64,000 nt of DNA from UBA4416 sp943362175 (GCA_943362175.1 CALRIU020000014.1:1-64000), one strand, 5' to 3'; shown: positions 54,528-62,618, numbered from the stretch's first letter. A program made the numbers and translations. The notes: generated by a model not told the origin, from the sequence alone.

Positions 54528-55430
54528 TTATTCAAAAACAATTTCACTGATAATGAATTTGATGTCACGAATTGGTGCGCGACTATAAATATTGATATCT
54601 GAGCCAGATCCTACTCGCCAAATATCTATTTCAGGGTATTTTATAGACATCAACATTGCAGTAAAAGTAAAAGGCTTAGGGCCGATGGGGGCTATTATTA
54701 TGCTATAGTTGTCTTTAAGCTTAAAATACAACGCTGATAGTTGCCTTTCTAAGAAAAGTAAATCATCAAAGGGATAAGTAATAACATTGAAGCTTTTTTC
54801 CTTTAGAATATTTTGGTTATTCTTTTCAAGAACTTCAACAAATTGGGGATCGGATGCGGGTTTAGTATAGAAAAGATAAGAAACCTTAGGGTCCAAATGG
54901 TCAATAATGCCTTCGGCTTTATTTTGCTCGTAGCCGAGGCAAACTATAAGAGCTTTAGGTTTATCTGTAGGAACAATATATTTGCCAGGTAATGGTGCGA
55001 TATCTTTATTGGGTTTCGGATCAATCGGGTCAGAATAGCTTGAGGGAGTATAAATGAAATAGCACGTAACACGATTTAGAGGAAGTTTCTTTTTTGCTAA
55101 GTAAAGTATTATTGAATAATACCATGACTTTGTCATACAAGAATAATCAATAGCAATAGTAATTTCTTTTTTATTTATTTGTAAAATCAACTCATCTAAT
55201 AGCTTGTAAATATCTGTGTGTTCGCGAATTGTTCTTCCCTCTATATCTTCTATATGAGTTGTGGAATTGGGATAAAACAGTACTATGGTCTTTGCTATAG
55301 AAGCGAACTTGCTAAGGTTGTCAAATGCAGTTCTAACACGATCCTCATGATTACTTGCAAAGAGAAGAAAGTCAAAAGATGCGTTTTTTAATGCATCAAT
55401 TTCAACTTGTTTTCCATATTTTATTTCCAT
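54528..55430 (-). CDS. Two-lobed Rossmann-like protein of the defence-like operon
   Basis: A 300-residue protein, not a family I can name. It has two similar alpha/beta lobes. The first contains SFDFLLFASNHEDRVRTAF and, at the end of a strand, ITIAIDYSCMTKSWYYS (Ser97, Thr100, Lys101). The second contains ALIVCLGYEQNKAEGII and ends SIIIAPIGPKPFTFTA (around residues 245-262). The S/G-x-x-T/P-K patterns after a strand recall the ligand-binding turn of CARF-like domains, but this is only a resemblance. No effector domain is visible. It is the last gene of the four-gene minus-strand operon, four bases after the ATPase stop. Confidence 0.75.
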   Translation of the reverse strand: MEIKYGKQVEIDALKNASFDFLLFASNHEDRVRTAFDNLSKFASIAKTIVLFYPNSTTHIEDIEGRTIREHTDIYKLLDELILQINKKEITIAIDYSCMTKSWYYSIILYLAKKKLPLNRVTCYFIYTPSSYSDPIDPKPNKDIAPLPGKYIVPTDKPKALIVCLGYEQNKAEGIIDHLDPKVSYLFYTKPASDPQFVEVLEKNNQNILKEKSFNVITYPFDDLLFLERQLSALYFKLKDNYSIIIAPIGPKPFTFTAMLMSIKYPEIDIWRVGSGSDINIYSRAPIRDIKFIISEIVFE

Positions 55431-55434
55431 TTTG

Positions 55435-57249
55435 TTAAAATAAAGTTGGTTGCGATTCCTGATTCCAATTTTTGAGACACTGGCTTAGTTTAACTTCTGG
55501 ATACTTTCGGATAGGTAACTTATATAACATAAAGAACAGATACGATAACTTAAAGCGTTTTCCTCTTACATCAAAATCAAACGCATCGTCTTTATCATCT
55601 AACAAAATGAAAGCACCTTGCGCAACTCCTTTTTCAATTAATGTTATCATATCCTCCGGTATATCTTGTTCTTTTGGATCAACTATAAAAGTTAACTTAG
55701 GGTCCATATGAAATTCAGGGCCTAGTACTTGCTCGGTAAAGAAATTGCCCATCTTATCAATTAGATCAATCAAAGAACATGAACAATTAAAGCCAATTGG
55801 AATATTTGATATAACATTTTTAAATCTTTTAGCAGCGCTTATAAGTTCTTCATATTGGACGTGTTTTTCAGCCTTAGTTCTAGAACACTTGAGCAAAATA
55901 CCACTTATAATGCCAATTAACCATCTAGGATTCCCGTCACATACCTTAACTAAAACTTCAATGCCAGAGTATAAATCTTCGCCCGTTTTTCGGCTTCTTA
56001 GTATCTTATATTGCTTACCGCCATTTTGAAATTTATTCTCATCTACAAAATAATTTCTGAAGTAAACAATAGGCTTTATTTTTCTAAAAATAGTATCTTT
56101 TTGTTTCTTATCTATTGCTATAGGATTATTAAGACTAATTTTTTTAGATTCTAAAAATGACTTAAATGATTCGTCTTTGGATAATAATTGTGTTATTTCA
56201 TTATAAAACTCACTTCCTTTCTCATAGCTGTGAAAGCTTTTTTCATGTATGTGATTAGACCCAAAAAAAGCAGAGGGATCGACTGATTCAAATCTATTGG
56301 ATAAAAGAGAATTAATAATCTGCCTAGAAAATTTTTCATTATCCGATGATGCCCACATTTTTATCATTTGAACATCATTTCCGGAGGTAGGACTATATTC
56401 TCCAGTAAATTCTTTTTCAAGTTCAGAGGGAAGAATAGGACTGGCACTTAACTTATACAAAATATATTGCTGTCTACTTCTAAGTGATCTAAATAACTTT
56501 TGCCGTAACCATAAAGGCGCAAATTCTAGTTCGTCAAAACATAGTGCCCACTTTTTACCCTCATTTAATTTATATATTCTTTCAAATATGGGTATGATAT
56601 ATTCAAGAGAGCTTTCGAAAGATAAGTTAAAATATTCATCTTGGGGAAGGTTATTGTCCTCAGTATAATTAAAGATTACATCTTGAATTAACTGATTAAC
56701 TGTATCAATCCTTTTGTTTAATGCTTCTTTAATATAATCCAGCTTTGGAACCGTTGCTTTTAATCTCCATGCATCTATTAGGGCTTTACAAAGTTCTTTT
56801 TCCTGTTCTTCATGAGTGTTTTTTAATTCAAGCTCAATAATATATTTAAAAGTATCACATAATGCTAAGAAAACATTGCTGTTTACAGCAAATGCAGAAA
56901 TAACATCTGCAAAATTTTTAAATCGCTCTAATTGTGAGCTATATGTTTGGTTTTTCACGTCCCAATATATATCAGTAGAAATATATATTGCATAAAATGG
57001 AGAATTTGCTCTGATTTTTTTTGCACGCGAATTCTTCCAAGAATATAGAGCCGGAAGGGTTAACATTTTCATTAGCGTAGTCTTGCCACATCCTCTTGCA
57101 CCTAAAATTACAGAATGATTATTGGAGATCAATTTGCCAAAATTCTCAGACCAAATAAATGATTCGGCCACTTGTTTAGGATTAAGATGGCGTGCATTGA
57201 AAGTATTAAAAAAATCGTCAGGCCTTTTCATGAAATCAGGTTTTATCAA
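55435..57249 (-). CDS. ORC/CDC6-family AAA ATPase
   Basis: A 604-residue ATPase. The opening FFNTFNARHLNPKQVAESFI is typical of the bacterial ORC-CDC6-like AAA group found in defence loci. Walker A is GARGCGKTT (residues 50-58); Walker B is the hydrophobic run ending LCFDELE near residue 240. The C-terminal ~200 residues may be a winged-helix or effector region. The start overlaps the metallophosphoesterase stop by 14 bases; Met7 at 57231 is an alternative. Inferred role: nucleotide-driven sensor or DNA-translocation component in the island's system. AT-rich codon use contrasts with the flanking genes. Confidence 0.85.
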   Translation of the reverse strand: MIKPDFMKRPDDFFNTFNARHLNPKQVAESFIWSENFGKLISNNHSVILGARGCGKTTLMKMLTLPALYSWKNSRAKKIRANSPFYAIYISTDIYWDVKNQTYSSQLERFKNFADVISAFAVNSNVFLALCDTFKYIIELELKNTHEEQEKELCKALIDAWRLKATVPKLDYIKEALNKRIDTVNQLIQDVIFNYTEDNNLPQDEYFNLSFESSLEYIIPIFERIYKLNEGKKWALCFDELEFAPLWLRQKLFRSLRSRQQYILYKLSASPILPSELEKEFTGEYSPTSGNDVQMIKMWASSDNEKFSRQIINSLLSNRFESVDPSAFFGSNHIHEKSFHSYEKGSEFYNEITQLLSKDESFKSFLESKKISLNNPIAIDKKQKDTIFRKIKPIVYFRNYFVDENKFQNGGKQYKILRSRKTGEDLYSGIEVLVKVCDGNPRWLIGIISGILLKCSRTKAEKHVQYEELISAAKRFKNVISNIPIGFNCSCSLIDLIDKMGNFFTEQVLGPEFHMDPKLTFIVDPKEQDIPEDMITLIEKGVAQGAFILLDDKDDAFDFDVRGKRFKLSYLFFMLYKLPIRKYPEVKLSQCLKNWNQESQPTLF

Positions 57250-58432
57250 AATAAATATGCTTTGGTTTTAAACCAAGTTTCGCGTTAAAATAAATTTTTT
57301 TTGATTCTAAATTACTTTGTAACATTTCCATTTCATCTGGAATAAGATTTTCTATTTCAGGAATTTGTGACACTAAAGTTTCCCAATTTATCATTTCTTG
57401 AGTAGAGAAAAGTTGAATAATTTTTTCTTGTAGATTTTTTAATTCGCCACTAAAACCAAAACCAGTATAAGGATAAAAGCCATCCTCTTTATTATTGTTC
57501 CAGCCCCCTCCTTGTTTAAAGGTCCAAGTTTCTAACTTTCCTATAGATTTATCTTGTTTTTTATTTATTTCTAAAATATGGAAATAATTAAATTTACTTA
57601 TCCATGATATTTGATTAGTAGCAGAAAAGCTTCCAGCCGATAGGACAGGAAGTCCAGGCCGCTCTTCAGTTGGAAAATATCGAAGCCAAGGATCATGCTT
57701 GTGACCGTGAACTACTATATCAAATTTGAATTTACCAAGTAATGACATTAAAGCTGCACCATTTTCAATAACATCATGTTCTCCTAATTTTAGGCGTGAA
57801 TGCTCTATCGGATGATGATGACATAATGCGATTTTTATTTTATGGGAATAATTATTTTTTGTCAGGTATTTTCCAATCTCCTCAATTTGGCTTTCCTCAA
57901 CTTTTCCTTTTATAGCAGGGTTTTCTATCGGATTGTTTTTTTCATAATGGGTGTGGAAATGCGTAGAATTAATGACTAAAATTTGATAGCTTTCCTCTTC
58001 CAGAATGACATACCCTTTATCCCAAAACATACTTAATTTTTCTTTTATTCTAATTGGGAAGTTCTGTTGAATTTTTTTTGGGATATCGAAACTATATTTC
58101 GAATAAGTATGGCGAGAGTCAACATCGTGATTCCCAATAGTTGCTATAATTTCCTTTGCTTTTAGGGCTCTTGCAACTTCATTTACATAATTCCAACCAG
58201 AAAAAAAACCTTGTTTATCTGAATGGTCAGTAAAATCTCCTGGACTTAAAACTAAATCTACCTTTAGTTTTTTTTCATCAATAACTTCCAATAGATTCTC
58301 AACAGGATGCTCATTGGATGGTAGTCTGAGTTTATCGCTAAACAGTAAAGTGTTGTTATCCTTGAAGTTTTCTTTCTCCGGATGACAATGCAAATCGCTT
58401 ATTATTGCTATACGTAATACATTATCCTCCAT
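57236..58432 (-). CDS. Calcineurin-like metallophosphoesterase
   Basis: A 398-residue enzyme with all five metal-binding motifs: D13-x-H15 (SDLHCH), GDFTD with Asp66, GNHD (100-103), CHHHP, and HGHKH near residue 245. These place it in the dinuclear-metal phosphoesterase family, whose members cut phosphodiesters in nucleic acids or nucleotides or act as phosphatases. The C-terminal ~110 residues (TWTFKQGGGWNNNKEDGFY onward) are an extra region of unknown fold. Its ATG is directly next to the methylase stop codon (no gap), indicating translational coupling. Inferred: nuclease or second-messenger hydrolase in the operon. Confidence 0.9.
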   Translation of the reverse strand: MEDNVLRIAIISDLHCHPEKENFKDNNTLLFSDKLRLPSNEHPVENLLEVIDEKKLKVDLVLSPGDFTDHSDKQGFFSGWNYVNEVARALKAKEIIATIGNHDVDSRHTYSKYSFDIPKKIQQNFPIRIKEKLSMFWDKGYVILEEESYQILVINSTHFHTHYEKNNPIENPAIKGKVEESQIEEIGKYLTKNNYSHKIKIALCHHHPIEHSRLKLGEHDVIENGAALMSLLGKFKFDIVVHGHKHDPWLRYFPTEERPGLPVLSAGSFSATNQISWISKFNYFHILEINKKQDKSIGKLETWTFKQGGGWNNNKEDGFYPYTGFGFSGELKNLQEKIIQLFSTQEMINWETLVSQIPEIENLIPDEMEMLQSNLESKKIYFNAKLGLKPKHIYFDKT

Positions 58433-59281
58433 TTAAGATCTCGTATTATAGATTATAACTTCGTTGTAATTCCCTCTGGTTTTTATTCTCCCCCCAACCT
58501 TGCATGGCCTGGAAACTTTTTTAATAGTTCCTAAACCCCCATATAAATCTATAATGGAAGGATGACTTGCATTTGTAAGAATAAAATAAGCGCCTCTTTC
58601 AATAATTCGTTCTATAAGTATTTTTAATCTTTTTTGATCGGTCCAGGAAAAAAGCCTTTGATTGTATTCTATAAAGCCATTGTTTTCATGTGCTACAGTA
58701 TATGGGGGGTCGAGAAATATAAGATCTCTTTCTTTTATATTATGTAGGATATTGTAAAATCCAGAACTTTTGAGATTAATATTTTGAAGACTTTGATTAA
58801 CGCTAAGCAAAAGGTCTTTTGTTACAATATCTACGTTTGGCCGGTTGCCATATGGGACATTGTATTCATTGTTACTATTTACTCTGTAAATTCCATTAAA
58901 TGACGTTCTGTTAAGATAAATAAATCTTGCAGCCTTAATAATTTCTGATCGGGTTTTAAGGCTTCTTATTTTATAATAATCTTCTTTTGAATTGACAAAA
59001 TCGTGCAATGAATTAATTAACCTTGTAGGATTATTTTGAATTTGGTAATATGTATTGATTAATTCTTCGTTTGAATCAGAAAGATAAAATGCATGGTTAT
59101 CCTTATTAAATTTATTGATTAAATAGAAAAAAACGGAACCGGCACCTAAGAACGGCTCATGATAATCATTAAAAGATTCAGGGAGAATATCTTCTATGTA
59201 TTCATTAATAAACCAGCGTTTAGAGCCAGTCCAGCGTAAAAAAGGTTGTGGGCAAATTTTTTTTACTTCAACAAACGGCAT
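58433..59281 (-). CDS. DNA adenine methylase, Dam/D12 class
   Basis: A 282-residue N6-adenine methyltransferase. The SAM-binding region is FLRWTGSKRW (14-23), followed by EPFLGAGSVFFYL and DSNEELINTY. The catalytic motif IV is DLIFLDPPYT (DPPY at 191-194). Length is normal for Dam-type enzymes. It is the first gene of the island's minus-strand operon. In restriction-modification systems such an enzyme protects host DNA. Target sequence is unknown. A -7 promoter element lies 42 bases upstream. Confidence 0.92.
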   Translation of the reverse strand: MPFVEVKKICPQPFLRWTGSKRWFINEYIEDILPESFNDYHEPFLGAGSVFFYLINKFNKDNHAFYLSDSNEELINTYYQIQNNPTRLINSLHDFVNSKEDYYKIRSLKTRSEIIKAARFIYLNRTSFNGIYRVNSNNEYNVPYGNRPNVDIVTKDLLLSVNQSLQNINLKSSGFYNILHNIKERDLIFLDPPYTVAHENNGFIEYNQRLFSWTDQKRLKILIERIIERGAYFILTNASHPSIIDLYGGLGTIKKVSRPCKVGGRIKTRGNYNEVIIYNTRS

Positions 59282-59322
59282 AGGGGGTAAAGAATATACT
59301 CTAATTTATATATTGGGTTGGT

Positions 59323-59330
59323 CAAATATA
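59323..59330 (-). promoter_or_regulatory. -7 promoter element of the methylase operon
   Basis: Read on the minus strand, TATATTTG (plus-strand CAAATATA) is an exact TAnnTTTG match about 42 bases upstream of the methylase ATG. No TTG is at the optimal -33 distance. It lies in the 148-base divergent interval shared with the nuclease-like gene. Confidence 0.5.
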
Positions 59331-59429
59331 GTATTATATTTCTACATAAAAACTCTTAATTATATCAATAAAGGTCATCGAATTAAAGCTATTCTATCTC
59401 TCATTTCATTACATAAAAATTAAGTATAT

Positions 59430-60515
59430 ATGTCAATCCCAAATGTTTCAACCTTATACCAGCGAATTAATAAAGGCGCAGAAGGAGGCTTAGAATTTGC
59501 GAGAATCATCAACTTATTGATGCTTTCTGAATCTTCTAAAGAAGATTTTCAATTTACTTGCTATTCTGATGCGGCTGGCGATTATAAAGGAGTAGACAGT
59601 ATAATGGTCAAAGGAATAATTAAGTCCGGATTACAATATAAATTTCTTCCTTCACCCTTTAAAAGCGATCATCGAGCTCAGATTAAGTCGTCTTTTAAAA
59701 AGGCAGTTAAGGAGTTCTCAGAAATGGACCAGTGGATACTTATTATACCGGAAGATCCAAATAGATTTGATATAATGTGGGCAGAAGAAATATCCAAAGA
59801 ACTAGATAAGCCGGTTATAATTTGGGGTCATTCGAAAATTATTAGTCTGATGTTGAGTCATAGGCATATTGGTGAACAATATTATCCGGATTTGAATTAC
59901 AAGCCTATCCGGATTTCTAATGAGCCTACTCAGGAAGACATAAACTATTTTAACGAGTTTTTAAAGCCTGATGCCGATATTGCTCTACTAATGTTGAAAG
60001 CACAGCCTACATTATCAGATTGTAAAGCAGTTTTCACGGCTGAATATTACAAGGAAGTTTCAGACATGTATTATTTGCAATACCGGAATATGTTGGACGA
60101 TGCAACTGACCCTTATTCTCTTAAGACTAAGAAAGCTTTTGGTATAAGATCAAGTACATCCGAAGAAATTATGGAAGAACGGCATGTTTTACCAGGTGGA
60201 ATGCACATGATGCAGGAAAAACACAAAGTGTTGAATAGTAATATGAGGTTTTATGGAGTATCTTTTAAAGATGAAGGAGAAGATTACGGAGTTTCATTTG
60301 CTGTTTGGTGTTTTTTGAATGGACGTTGGGTATTTTTTCCCAAGCCATTTCGTATTATTGGTAGCATTAATAGCATGCGTAATGACAGGGATCTTAATTT
60401 CATGATTAAGGTTTTTAAATGGTTTGGCTTTGAAAAAACCCTTCAAAAAGGATATAAGAACCGGTATTTAATGGCGGTTAATCATATTGTATATAAGCTC
60501 GCTAGTCAGAAGTAA
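59430..60515 (+). CDS. Mrr-like PD-(D/E)XK nuclease-like protein
   Basis: A 361-residue protein. The N-terminal domain has an alpha-helix with Glu22 (EGGLEFARIINLL), then GVDSIM with Asp56, and a strand GLQYKF with Gln69-x-Lys71; this E...D...QxK pattern fits the Mrr/PD-(D/E)XK nuclease fold. The next ~100 residues (AVKEFSEMDQWILIIPEDP) complete that domain. The C-terminal half (~residues 200-361: GIRSSTSEEIMEERHVLPG, GEDYGVSFAVWCFLNGRW) is unrecognised. It is divergent from the methylase operon across 148 bases. Inferred: the restriction or effector nuclease of the island. Cleavage activity is not shown. Confidence 0.72.
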   Translation: MSIPNVSTLYQRINKGAEGGLEFARIINLLMLSESSKEDFQFTCYSDAAGDYKGVDSIMVKGIIKSGLQYKFLPSPFKSDHRAQIKSSFKKAVKEFSEMDQWILIIPEDPNRFDIMWAEEISKELDKPVIIWGHSKIISLMLSHRHIGEQYYPDLNYKPIRISNEPTQEDINYFNEFLKPDADIALLMLKAQPTLSDCKAVFTAEYYKEVSDMYYLQYRNMLDDATDPYSLKTKKAFGIRSSTSEEIMEERHVLPGGMHMMQEKHKVLNSNMRFYGVSFKDEGEDYGVSFAVWCFLNGRWVFFPKPFRIIGSINSMRNDRDLNFMIKVFKWFGFEKTLQKGYKNRYLMAVNHIVYKLASQK

Positions 60516-60525
60516 AATAATTCTT

Positions 60526-60738
60526 CTAAAATAACTCCCTAATCCCCACCCCCAGCGCCTTCGCGATCTTCTGAATATTGACAATAGTAATATTCTTCTC
60601 CCCGCGCTCGATCATGCCGATGTAGGTGCGATGCACTCCGGCACGGTCGGCCAGTTCTTCCTGTGAGATCTCTTTCTCTTTCCTGAGTTCACGCACGCGT
60701 TCCCCAAACAGGATGACGATACTCTTTGTTTTTGCCAT
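60526..60738 (-). CDS. XRE-family regulator, restriction controller (C protein)-like
   Basis: A 70-residue protein made almost entirely of one helix-turn-helix domain (RELRKEKEISQEELADRAGV, then HRTYIGMIERGEKNITIVNI). Size and sequence closely resemble the C proteins that time expression of restriction-modification genes. Codon use is GC-richer than in the AT-rich island to its left, so it may belong to the flanking chromosome and to the divergent MNT-HEPN gene. It converges on the nuclease-like gene with 10 bases between stop codons. A palindrome in its upstream region is a likely operator. Confidence 0.86.
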   Translation of the reverse strand: MAKTKSIVILFGERVRELRKEKEISQEELADRAGVHRTYIGMIERGEKNITIVNIQKIAKALGVGIRELF

Positions 60739-60752
60739 AGCCTAAAGCTATT

Positions 60753-60782
60753 TATAGTATGCATAGGAGTCCACATACTATA
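60753..60782. promoter_or_regulatory. Palindromic operator candidate
   Basis: Perfect nine-base arms tatagtatg (60753-60761) and catactata (60774-60782) are separated by 12 bases (cataggagtcca). The site lies in the 101-base interval between the divergent HTH and MNT-HEPN genes and just upstream of the latter's -33 element, a suitable position for the HTH protein to repress itself and control the neighbour. Confidence 0.6.
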
Positions 60783-60796
60783 GTTAGCATTATTCT

Positions 60797-60827
60797 TTGC
60801 GGGATATGGGTTAATTTATTATCTTCG
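60797..60827 (+). promoter_or_regulatory. Promoter of the MNT-HEPN gene
   Basis: TTG at 60797-60799 and TATCTTCG at 60820-60827 (one mismatch to TAnnTTTG) have a 20-base spacer. The ATG at 60840 lies 13 bases after it, which supports that start over the upstream ATG at 60759. Confidence 0.6.
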
Positions 60828-60839
60828 CTTAACCAAACC

Positions 60840-61700
60840 ATGAAAACCACCCTTACCCATCTCCCTGATCATAAGCAAGCCGAGCTCCGGCAGATTGTGG
60901 CGGCGCTCATTCCCAGGTACGGGGAGATCGAGATGATCATCCTGTTCGGGAGCTATGCGCGGGGTACTTATGTGGAGGATAAGTACGAGGACAAGGGCAT
61001 TGTGTATGAGTACAAGTCGGATTACGATTTGCTGATCATTACGACGAAGAACAGCCAGGCGGACAATGATAGCCTCATTTCGTCGATTGGCGGCAAGCTG
61101 GAGGAGCTGAGCCTGCCCACGCCGGTGAACCCGATTTTTCATGGCATCGACTTTGTGAATGCGGAGCTGCGCGACGGCAGCTATTTCTTCGACGAGATCA
61201 AGCGCGACGGGGTGCTGCTCTTTAGCACCAGCCGCTATCGGCTGGATGAGAAACAGCCCAAAAGCCCGGCCGAACAGAAGGCTAAGGCGCAGAAATATTT
61301 TGAGGGCTGGTTTGAGAGCGCAGAGGATTTCTTTAGAATTGCAAAATCTGAATTGAGCATTGATAAATACAAAACATCAGCTTTTAATTTACATCAGGCC
61401 ACCGAACGCTATTACGGTGCCATTCAGATTGTCTTCACCGGCTACAAGCCCAAAACGCACGACATCGAGGTGCTGGGCCGACTGGCCAAAGCCCTGGATA
61501 TGGAATTCGGCAAAGTGTTTCCGCGCGCCACCATCGAGGAGCGCCGCCGCTTTATCCTGCTCAAAAAAGCCTACATCGAAGCGCGCTATAACATGGACTA
61601 TAACATCGGCAAGGCCGACCTGGAGTACCTGAGCGAACGCGTGCAGCTGCTGCGCCGGCTCACGGAGCAGATCTGCCTGAAAAAAATAAACGCCCTCTAA
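60840..61700 (+). CDS. Fused nucleotidyltransferase (MNT) and HEPN domain protein
   Basis: A 286-residue fusion. The N-terminal minimal nucleotidyltransferase has LFGSYARG (Gly37-Ser38) and, after an insertion, SDYDLLII with Asp61 and Asp63, the metal-binding DxD. The C-terminal ~130 residues are a HEPN domain (YFEGWFESAEDFFRIAK, FNLHQATERYYGAI, YKPKTHDIEVLGRL). I do not see an R-x4-6-H motif, so RNase activity is doubtful. Separate HEPN/MNT pairs act as toxin-antitoxin systems, where MNT modifies HEPN; the fused form is common in Bacteroidota and of unclear role. The start at 60840 is chosen on promoter position. Host-like codon use. Confidence 0.87.
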   Translation: MKTTLTHLPDHKQAELRQIVAALIPRYGEIEMIILFGSYARGTYVEDKYEDKGIVYEYKSDYDLLIITTKNSQADNDSLISSIGGKLEELSLPTPVNPIFHGIDFVNAELRDGSYFFDEIKRDGVLLFSTSRYRLDEKQPKSPAEQKAKAQKYFEGWFESAEDFFRIAKSELSIDKYKTSAFNLHQATERYYGAIQIVFTGYKPKTHDIEVLGRLAKALDMEFGKVFPRATIEERRRFILLKKAYIEARYNMDYNIGKADLEYLSERVQLLRRLTEQICLKKINAL

Positions 61701-61750
61701 GACCTGTTTTCAGTGGTTGATCCCGGTTAGTAAACCAACAAATCAACCTG

Positions 61751-62221
61751 ATGGAAACACCAACTTTAGCCCTACCGCCCACACAAGCCGCCCTGCAGGG
61801 CAGCCATTACCTCAATCACCTCCTCAGCCCGCTGGAGCATGCCGCTCTGGCCGCCGGCTTCGAAGCCTTTACTTATCCCATCGACGGCCTCCACCTGCAC
61901 ATCAGCGCAGACGTCGCTGCCAACCTGAAGCATATTTACGCCCTGCGCCTCATGCTCTGCGAGCAATTTGCCGGGCAGGTGCAGGCCCTGTATGCCGAGG
62001 CCGGGCCGGGCTATGCGCCCTTCCTGAGCCGGCCCCTCAGTGAGCTGGCCATCAGCACCCGCCTGCACCACCTGCTGCTGCGCGCCGGCTGCGAAAGCCT
62101 GCTCGATGTGGCACGGCGCGGCCCCAAAGGCCTGTCATCCGTGCGGGGCTTTGGCCCAGGGGCGCTGGCCGAGCTGAGGGAATTTTTTGTAAGGGAAGGG
62201 TATGAGGAGTTGTTTGCTTAA
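61751..62221 (+). CDS. Stand-alone RNA polymerase alpha-CTD-like protein
   Basis: A 156-residue protein. The C-terminal ~60 residues (LSELAISTRLHHLLLRAGC, then GLSSVRGFGPGALAELREFF) have the helix-hairpin-helix pattern of the RNA polymerase alpha C-terminal domain, which contacts DNA UP elements and activators. The N-terminal ~95 residues (LNHLLSPLEHAALAAGFEAF) are of unknown fold. No sigma or core-subunit features are present. It may be a small DNA-binding protein. It is 50 bases downstream of the MNT-HEPN gene. A copy of its 3' end lies at 62535-62618. Confidence 0.75.
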   Translation: METPTLALPPTQAALQGSHYLNHLLSPLEHAALAAGFEAFTYPIDGLHLHISADVAANLKHIYALRLMLCEQFAGQVQALYAEAGPGYAPFLSRPLSELAISTRLHHLLLRAGCESLLDVARRGPKGLSSVRGFGPGALAELREFFVREGYEELFA

Positions 62222-62272
62222 ATCGGACATTTGCTTCAGCTAATGAAGCTGTATTTGATTTTATATTATTAG

Positions 62273-62476
62273 TTCTTTTTGCTTGATCAAAAAGAACCAA
62301 AAAATCAAGCCAAAAATATGCTCAGCGCGCCTCACGGAATTCTACGGATTTCACGCTCCATCCTGTCACAAAGAACAGGTGACAGGATTTCACTAAATCC
62401 TTGAATTCTCGTTTCACCCCTCTCTCTGCCCGCATTTTTGGCAGGCCACGCGCTTGCATCTATCATGCTTTATTTA
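62273..62476. repeat. Structured dispersed repeat, copy 1
   Basis: It opens with the hairpin ttctttttg / caaaaagaa (62273-62296). Nested arms then follow: gccaaaaat (62309-62317) with atttttggc (62434-62442); gaattc (62337-62342) with gaattc (62403-62408); ggattt (62346-62351) with aaatcc (62395-62400); and a perfect apical hairpin atcctgtcac / gtgacaggat (62360-62388). It closes with gcaggccacgcgc and tctatcatg. The second copy has the same layout with other stem sequences. No coding frame is supported. Confidence 0.8.
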
Positions 62477-62534
62477 TAGAATAAACTATGCACCCTTACA
62501 TGTTTGAGTTGGTATTATTCGCTTCCCCTTTTCT

Positions 62535-62618
62535 TCCGTGCGGGGCTTTGGCCCCGGAGCCTTGCAGGAGCTGAGGGAGTTTTTTGTGAGGGAGGGTTAT
62601 GAGGAGTTGTTTCAATAA
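62535..62618 (+). pseudogene. Duplicated 3' fragment of the alpha-CTD-like gene
   Basis: These 84 bases encode SVRGFGPGALQELREFF plus VREGYEELFQ and a stop, almost identical to the last 28 codons of the gene at 61751-62221. No start codon or upstream domain accompanies it, so it is a gene fragment left by local duplication or recombination. The copies differ at several third positions, and by one A-to-Q replacement inside and one at the end. Confidence 0.85.

Noticed and set aside
61840..62040. Sigma-factor region in the alpha-CTD-like protein
   Set aside because: The N-terminal part lacks sigma region 2 or 4 signatures; only the C-terminal HhH pattern is clear.
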